Assembly: GCF_004564355.1 (NCBI RefSeq)
Contig: NZ_CP038266.1
Span: forward strand, 2,108,001-2,172,000
Length of the DNA: 64,000 bases
Reading direction: 5' to 3'
Source: Microbacterium wangchenii
Lineage (GTDB): Bacteria; Actinomycetota; Actinomycetes; Actinomycetales; Microbacteriaceae
Below, one piece after another: positions 59,989-64,000 of the stretch; position 1 is the first letter of the stretch, and each line of letters begins with the position of its first letter. The notes beneath the pieces are model-generated. The model worked only from the letters and a program-made list of their open reading frames with translations. It ran no database searches and was not told where the DNA came from. A program made the position numbers and the translations under genes.

Positions 59989-61085
59989 ACACGCACGACC
60001 TGGATGCGCCGGTACTTCCCGAATTCACCGACGAGCGCGTCGCCGCGATCGAGCGTGACGTGTTCGCGCGCATCGCGGACGACCGCCGGCGGCAGCGGCG
60101 GCGCCGCACACTCGCGTGGTCCGTCGGGGGCGCCGCGGCCGCGGTCCTCGTCGTCGCCGCGGTCATCGCCCCCGGTCTCATGGCGTCGCTGTCGGGCGGG
60201 GCGGACAGCTACTCGGTGGCGCCGGCAACCGACTCGGGCGGCTCGGAGTCGGCGGCGGCCGACCGCGCGACGGTGGGCGAAGCGGCCGTCGGCGAGAGCG
60301 TCCGCGCGGTGATCTCCACGGCATCCGCGACGGTCGTCGTGGAGGACGTCGCCACCGCGGCGCAGCGGATCGCCGACGACGCGGAGGCACGCGGCGGGTA
60401 TGTGGAGTCGCTCAGCGTCGACGCCGCCGCCGAGGGGATCACGGGGGGCGCGCCGGTCGACGGCCTGCGCTTCGACACCGACCAGGTGCTCATCGAGCCC
60501 GCCCCCGGGCCGGGCTCCGGTGCCGGTCGGGTCACGGTGCGCATCCCGGACGAGGATCTGGACGCCGCCATCGCCGCCCTCGCGGAGGTGGGCGAGGTCA
60601 CCTCCTCGACGGTGTCACGGCAGGACGTCACGGATCAGGCGATCGATCTGCGTGCACGCGTGGCGGCGGGCGAAGCATCCGTCGCCCGGCTCACTGAGCT
60701 GCTTGCTCAGGCCGCCGACGTCGCGGACCTGATCGCCGCCGAGACCGCCCTCGCCGAGCGGCAGGCGGCGCTGGAGTCGGACCGCCAGCAGCTCGCGTGG
60801 CTCGAGGGGCAGGTGGACCTCTCGACCCTCACGGTGCAGCTCGTGCCGCGTTCGACGCCGGTCGAGGCCGACCCGGCCGGATTCACCGACGGCGTCATGG
60901 CGGGATGGAACGGGCTGGTCGCCGCCGCCAACGGCGTCGTGATCGCCGTCGGCTTCCTGCTCCCCTGGCTCGCCGTGGCCGCGGGAGCCGGGGCGGTCGT
61001 GTGGGGCATCGTCCGCCTCATCCGCCGTTCGCGCCGGGTGCGGGGCGGACGGCGCTCCCCCGGCGACGCTCCCCCGGCTCCCTGA
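59985..61085 (+). CDS. DUF4349 membrane protein, probable anti-sigma partner
   Basis: The 366-residue protein has a short cytoplasmic N-terminus (about 1-42, Arg-rich at 34-41), a membrane helix (44-68), an external DUF4349 domain (about 105-310) containing a coiled coil (LAERQAALESDRQQLAWLEGQ), a second helix (about 322-345) and a basic tail. There is no HxxxCxxC zinc anti-sigma motif. Overlap with the sigma gene suggests it senses the envelope and restrains the sigma factor, by inference. Confidence 0.85.
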   Translation: MNTHDLDAPVLPEFTDERVAAIERDVFARIADDRRRQRRRRTLAWSVGGAAAAVLVVAAVIAPGLMASLSGGADSYSVAPATDSGGSESAAADRATVGEAAVGESVRAVISTASATVVVEDVATAAQRIADDAEARGGYVESLSVDAAAEGITGGAPVDGLRFDTDQVLIEPAPGPGSGAGRVTVRIPDEDLDAAIAALAEVGEVTSSTVSRQDVTDQAIDLRARVAAGEASVARLTELLAQAADVADLIAAETALAERQAALESDRQQLAWLEGQVDLSTLTVQLVPRSTPVEADPAGFTDGVMAGWNGLVAAANGVVIAVGFLLPWLAVAAGAGAVVWGIVRLIRRSRRVRGGRRSPGDAPPAP

Positions 61086-61099
61086 GCCGCCGCCGCGCC

Positions 61100-61175
61100 G
61101 TTCAAAACTCAGGAGACACGCCGAGCCGAACCTCGGATCGGCCGCTCCCGGGCCCGATTCTCCTGAATTCTGAAC
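61100..61175. repeat. Palindromic intergenic element, copy C
   Basis: Arms 61100-61120 and 61155-61175 pair at 17 of 21 positions (GTTCA..A..TCAGGAGA). Inside is a further stem CCGAG/CTCGG. The core TCAGGAGA is shared with copies A and B. It lies between two convergent genes and fills most of the gap. Confidence 0.75.
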
Positions 61176-61182
61176 CGACGAG

Positions 61183-61599
61183 TCAGACGACCTGGCGGCC
61201 GCACATGCCGCACTCGCCGGTGGCGGAGACCTCGACGAAGCAGTCCGGGCACATCGCGCGGACGGTGTCGGTGTCGACGGTGCGGCGCACGGGCGCCTCA
61301 CGGCGCGGGGCCTTGGCCGCCGCAGGGCGGGCGGCACGAGGAGCACGCCCGGCCGGTGCGGCCGCCGCCGCGGGGGCGGGGGCTGCGGGCGTGTGCGCGG
61401 CGCAGTAGAACCGCACGAAACCGGCGTGGTGGTTGGGGTGACGGTGCTTGACGGCCCACAGCTCGGTACGTGGCAGCGGCTCGCCGCTCGCCCCACACGC
61501 GAAGCACCGTGTCGGCTCCCCGGGGGCGGCCTCCGCCGCCGGAGTCGGGACGTCGAAGGGGATCGCGTCCCGCCAATCGGATGACTGCACAACCCGCAT
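61183..61599 (-). CDS. Zinc-ribbon-containing protein of unknown function
   Basis: The 138-residue protein has two Cys-pair regions: CFACGASGEPLPRTELWAVK followed by FYCAAH, and CPDCFVEVSATGECGMCG at the C-terminus, with an Ala/Pro/Arg linker between. Homologues in Microbacteriaceae are sometimes labelled glucose-6-phosphate dehydrogenase, which the sequence does not support. ATG 61599 follows GGAGGAG. Confidence 0.8.
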   Translation of the reverse strand: MRVVQSSDWRDAIPFDVPTPAAEAAPGEPTRCFACGASGEPLPRTELWAVKHRHPNHHAGFVRFYCAAHTPAAPAPAAAAAPAGRAPRAARPAAAKAPRREAPVRRTVDTDTVRAMCPDCFVEVSATGECGMCGRQVV

Positions 61600-61672
61600 G
61601 GCGTCTCCTCCCACTCCACCTTCCACGGTACGCGACTCCACGCGCTCCGGCGGCCACCTCGCGGTGACCTCG

Positions 61673-62728
61673 TCAGCGGCGCGGCGGCACTCCGGCCAGC
61701 AACTCCTCGAACACCCGACGGGCGTCCTCCTCCCGGGCGAGAGGTGCGGCCTGCCCCGCCCACAGCGACAGCAGCTCGCCGCGATCCTGCTGCGCCGCGG
61801 CGGCGCGGAAGCCGCCGGTGAGCCAGTTCTGCACCGGAAAGGGGGCGATCGCCCCCGCCGCCTCGATCTCCTGGACGGCGCGATTGGGGATGCCGCGCGC
61901 CAACCGTCCGCTCATCGCCCGCGTGAGCACCGTCTCCTCGGCGGAGGCGGCCGGGATGCCGGCGCGATGCGACTCGGGCGCGGCGGACTGACGCGTGCGC
62001 AGGAACGCCGTGCCGACCTGCACCCCGGCGGCACCGAGGGCGAAGGCGGCGGCCACACCGCGACGATCCGCGATGCCGCCCGCGGCGATCACCGGCACCG
62101 CGACCGCATCCGCCACCTGCGGCACCAGCGCCATCGTCCCCACGAGGGACTGCTCGGGGCCGCGCAGGAACGACACGCGGTGCCCGGCGGCCTCGAACCC
62201 GGTCGCCACCACCGCGTCCACTCCCCCCTCTTCCAGCGCGAGGGCCTCGGCGACGGTGGTCGCCGTTCCCACCACCGCGATGCCGCGGGCATGCGCGCGG
62301 GACACCATGTCAGGTGTCGGCACGCCGTAGACGCAGCTGACGGCGGCAGGCGCGGCCTCCAGCACGGCGTCCCACTGCTCCTGCACCGCCGGCACCACCG
62401 CGTCGGGCACCGCCGTGGGCACGGTCGCCCCGACGGCGGCGTACAGCGGCGCGACGGCGCGTGCAGCGCGGGTGAACTCCGCCGTCGGAGCGCCCGGGTC
62501 CGATTCCAGCGGCAACCACACGTTGAGGGCGAACGGACGGTCGGTGGCCGCGCGGAGAGCGCGGACGGTCTCCGCGATGCGGTCGGGCGCATACCCGTAC
62601 AGACCGTAGGAACCCAGGCCGCCCGCCTCGCTCACGACGGCGACGAGCTCCACCGACGACAGCCCGCCGAACGGTCCCAGCACGATCGGGTGCTTCGTCC
62701 CGAGCATCCCGGTCAACGATTCCGCCAC
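61673..62728 (-). CDS. Nitronate monooxygenase-like flavoenzyme
   Basis: The 351-residue FMN protein has the TIM-barrel pattern of the NPD/2-nitropropane dioxygenase family: IVLGPFGGLSSVELVAVVSEAGGLGSYG, GVDAVVATGFEAAGHR, VPVIAAGGIADRRGVAAAFALGA and GVQVGTAFLRT. The substrate may be alkyl nitronates or another compound, since the family is broad. GTG 62728 lies one base after the upstream small gene. Confidence 0.87.
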   Translation of the reverse strand: MAESLTGMLGTKHPIVLGPFGGLSSVELVAVVSEAGGLGSYGLYGYAPDRIAETVRALRAATDRPFALNVWLPLESDPGAPTAEFTRAARAVAPLYAAVGATVPTAVPDAVVPAVQEQWDAVLEAAPAAVSCVYGVPTPDMVSRAHARGIAVVGTATTVAEALALEEGGVDAVVATGFEAAGHRVSFLRGPEQSLVGTMALVPQVADAVAVPVIAAGGIADRRGVAAAFALGAAGVQVGTAFLRTRQSAAPESHRAGIPAASAEETVLTRAMSGRLARGIPNRAVQEIEAAGAIAPFPVQNWLTGGFRAAAAQQDRGELLSLWAGQAAPLAREEDARRVFEELLAGVPPRR

Positions 62729-62729
62729 G

Positions 62730-62870
62730 TCACTCCTCTTCCTCGCGTGGTGCTCCGCATCGCCAGCACACCGCCCGCTCCACGATGGCGCCGCAGTCGG
62801 GGCACGTGGCTGCCAGCCAGCACGCGGGATCGCCGCCCGCCGGCGCGTCGTCGCGGCGCTCGAAGCTCAC
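62730..62870 (-). CDS. Tiny zinc-ribbon protein (46 residues)
   Basis: The peptide contains CPDCGAIVERAVCWRCG, a compact four-Cys zinc ribbon. GACAAT (62877-62882) lies six bases before GTG 62870, which suggests a leaderless start. It is coupled to the nitronate monooxygenase-like gene (TGACGTG). Function is unknown. Confidence 0.65.
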   Translation of the reverse strand: MSFERRDDAPAGGDPACWLAATCPDCGAIVERAVCWRCGAPREEEE

Positions 62871-62964
62871 GAGGCCATTGTCCCCGCACGCCCCGATCCT
62901 CCGCATCCCTCGACGCCATCCTCGGACGCCACAAACGGGTGCCGGCGGGAAAACACCCCACGAC

Positions 62965-62992
62965 TTGCCTTTTCCTGGTTCCGGGCTATGGT
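62965..62992 (+). promoter_or_regulatory. Promoter of a short leaderless transcription unit
   Basis: TTGCCT (62965-62970) and TATGGT (62987-62992) are 16 bp apart. Seven bases later lies ATG 63000. The unit ends in a terminator at 63187-63217. The bases from 62883 to here show nothing else. Confidence 0.6.
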
Positions 62993-62999
62993 GAGGGCC

Positions 63000-63167
63000 A
63001 TGTCCCGTTCCCCCCGTATCAGCGCCACGACCCCCGCCTCGCGCGGCGGCTTCTCGGCGCCCGGGACGCGACTGTCGAGCGGCCGAGCGGGGATCCTGCC
63101 GCCGCGGATGAGCGCCACGGGAGGCGTTCTGCTCTTCCGCACCTCGCACCGCGCCCCGCCGCCCTGA
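63000..63167 (+). CDS. Possible 55-residue protein in a stand-alone transcription unit
   Basis: The frame starts at the base where transcription is predicted to begin and encodes a basic, Ser/Arg/Pro-rich peptide starting MSRSPRISATTPASRGG. No family is recognised. The unit could instead be a small RNA or a leader for the DksA-like gene. The promoter-start-terminator arrangement is the evidence for expression; coding is uncertain. Confidence 0.4.
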   Translation: MSRSPRISATTPASRGGFSAPGTRLSSGRAGILPPRMSATGGVLLFRTSHRAPPP

Positions 63168-63186
63168 GCCTCTCCCGGCTCATCCG

Positions 63187-63217
63187 GCGCGTCGCATCTG
63201 CGGCGCGCTTTTCGTTT
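63187..63217 (+). terminator. Rho-independent terminator
   Basis: GCGCGTCGC and GCGGCGCGC form a 9-bp stem with one G-U and a 4-nt loop ATCT, followed by TTTTCGTTT. It is the most classical terminator in the window and lies 20 bp after the 55-codon frame and 67 bp before the DksA-like gene. Confidence 0.82.
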
Positions 63218-63283
63218 ATGCGGTGCGGAGCGATCCGTCACCGCGCCCTCCGGCGCACCCGCCGACCGAAAGAGAAGAGAACC

Positions 63284-63616
63284 ATGCGCACCGAAGACGC
63301 CACCTCGACCCTGCCCGCCGCGGGCCTCGACCTGACGGCCATCCGCCGCACTCTTCAGAGCGAGCTGACCGAGCGGGAGGAGAGGATCCGCCAACTCTCC
63401 CCCCACGCCGCCCCTCACCTCGACCCCGTCGCGTGGTCTGCGCTGGCGGCGGCCCGCCGCGCCGTCGAGCAGATCACCGCAGCCCTGGACAGGCTGTCCG
63501 CCGGGACCTACGGACGCTGCACCCGCTGCGACGGCGCGATCCTGCCCGCCCGCCTGGAAGTGCTGCCATCGGCCCCCACGTGCATCGATTGCCAGAACCG
63601 TGTCGAAAACGCATAG
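63284..63616 (+). CDS. TraR/DksA C4-type zinc-finger protein
   Basis: The 110-residue protein has a helical N-terminus (LTAIRRTLQSELTEREERI) and the C4 finger CTRCDGAILPARLEVLP...CIDC. Actinobacterial relatives may bind RNA polymerase as DksA does, but the acidic tip residues typical of DksA are not evident. ATG 63284 follows AGAGAAGAGAA. The terminator just upstream may allow attenuation. The 3' end overlaps the next frame by 17 bp. Confidence 0.87.
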   Translation: MRTEDATSTLPAAGLDLTAIRRTLQSELTEREERIRQLSPHAAPHLDPVAWSALAAARRAVEQITAALDRLSAGTYGRCTRCDGAILPARLEVLPSAPTCIDCQNRVENA

Positions 63617-64000
63617 CGATCCGAGACCGCCCGCGCGCGTGGCGATCCTCGGGGACCCGCTGCCATGCCTGCGCGACCTGCGGGCACGCCCCGAGGCGGA
63701 GAGCTTCACCGACGTGGCGGACGTGCAGGGAGGCCACTCCGGGGCGGTGGTGGGAGTGGATGCGACGGCGGCGGGCAGCCGGGCGGAGCTGCGCGGGCAC
63801 CTCCGCTGCATCGGCGACCTCGGCGAGGAACTGTGCCGGCGCCTGCCCGCCCTGGAGCACCTCATCCTCCTGATCGACCGCGTCGCGCTGCCTGCGGAGG
63901 ACGTGCGGCGCGAGTGCGACACGGCAGCCCGCCGCATCCACACCCGCCTGGAGCAGGCGGGCGGGCGCTCGGTCATCGTGACCGCCCTGCTCACCGACGG
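63600..64000 (+). CDS. Unidentified protein, 3' truncated by the window edge
   Basis: An open frame from GTG 63600 (or GTG 63639) runs off the window with at least 133 codons and very high third-position GC, as in real genes here. The visible protein includes VAILGDPLPCLRDLRARPEAE and LPALEHLILLIDRVALPAEDV; no family is recognised. It overlaps the DksA-like stop by 17 bp, suggesting an operon. Confidence 0.55.
   Translation, partial: MSKTHSDPRPPARVAILGDPLPCLRDLRARPEAESFTDVADVQGGHSGAVVGVDATAAGSRAELRGHLRCIGDLGEELCRRLPALEHLILLIDRVALPAEDVRRECDTAARRIHTRLEQAGGRSVIVTALLTD

Noticed and set aside
1..64000. CRISPR arrays, tRNA or rRNA genes, transposases, prophage
   Set aside because: Reading found no regularly spaced repeats, no transposase or phage proteins and no recognisable tRNA or rRNA. 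A tRNA/Infernal scan would be decisive and was not run.

Overview
The window is a 64 kb piece of a high-GC actinobacterial chromosome, most like Microbacterium or another member of the Microbacteriaceae. I base this on gene order and protein character from memory, not on a search. It is densely packed core genome with no insertion sequence, prophage, CRISPR array, rRNA or tRNA that I can see. Both edges cut genes: glgX on the left and an unidentified gene on the right.

Layout. Positions 1-5.2 kb hold the glycogen/alpha-glucan genes glgX (partial), glgE and glgB. Positions 5.2-10 kb hold a MocR regulator divergent from an EamA exporter, then a likely persulfide-responsive regulon: a CsoR/CstR-type repressor, a CoA-disulfide reductase fused to rhodanese, and a tiny Cys-rich protein, with two matching operators. 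Positions 10-18 kb hold a thioredoxin-TPR protein, a large membrane protein, an AI-2E family transporter, a hydrolase, a cell-wall transglycosylase-like protein, a DivIVA-like protein and cdsA. Positions 17.5-32 kb are the classical translation and cell-biology block: frr, pyrH, tsf, rpsB, an M23 protein, xerC, dprA, yifB, yraN, rnhB, lepB, rplS, map, trmD, rimM, khpA, rpsP. Positions 32-42 kb hold ybdK, a DUF559 gene flanked by palindromic repeats, ffh, tetR, ftsY and smc. Positions 42.5-44.3 kb hold a promoter-driven 32-residue peptide, an 88-residue protein and a double GNAT acetyltransferase. Positions 44-51 kb hold mutM, rnc, rpmF, a DUF177 gene, coaD, recG, rsmD and thiL. Positions 51-59 kb hold ddl, gpsA, plsC, murA, leuD, leuC and terC. 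Positions 59-64 kb hold an ECF sigma factor with a DUF4349 membrane protein, zinc-ribbon proteins, a nitronate monooxygenase-like enzyme and a DksA-type protein.

The most interesting material is in the control regions. leuCD is preceded by a 15-codon leaderless Leu-Leu-Leu peptide whose leucine codons are complementary to the leuC Shine-Dalgarno, which suggests translational attenuation. terC has a structured leader resembling the yybP-ykoY manganese riboswitch. The mocR and eamA start codons overlap as CATG, each with a -10 element inside the other gene. Three copies of a palindromic element with core TCAGGAGA lie between genes, two of them bracketing the DUF559 gene. Many genes start exactly where a TAnnnT -10 box predicts transcription to begin, so leaderless mRNAs appear common.

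The genes work together in recognisable modules. GlgX, GlgE and GlgB turn over alpha-glucan. Ffh, FtsY and LepB handle protein export. Frr, Tsf, RpsB, RplS, RpsP, RpmF, RimM, TrmD, KhpA and Map serve translation. Smc, XerC, RecG, MutM, DprA and YifB handle chromosome maintenance and DNA processing. CdsA, GpsA and PlsC make phospholipid, and MurA and Ddl make peptidoglycan precursors.
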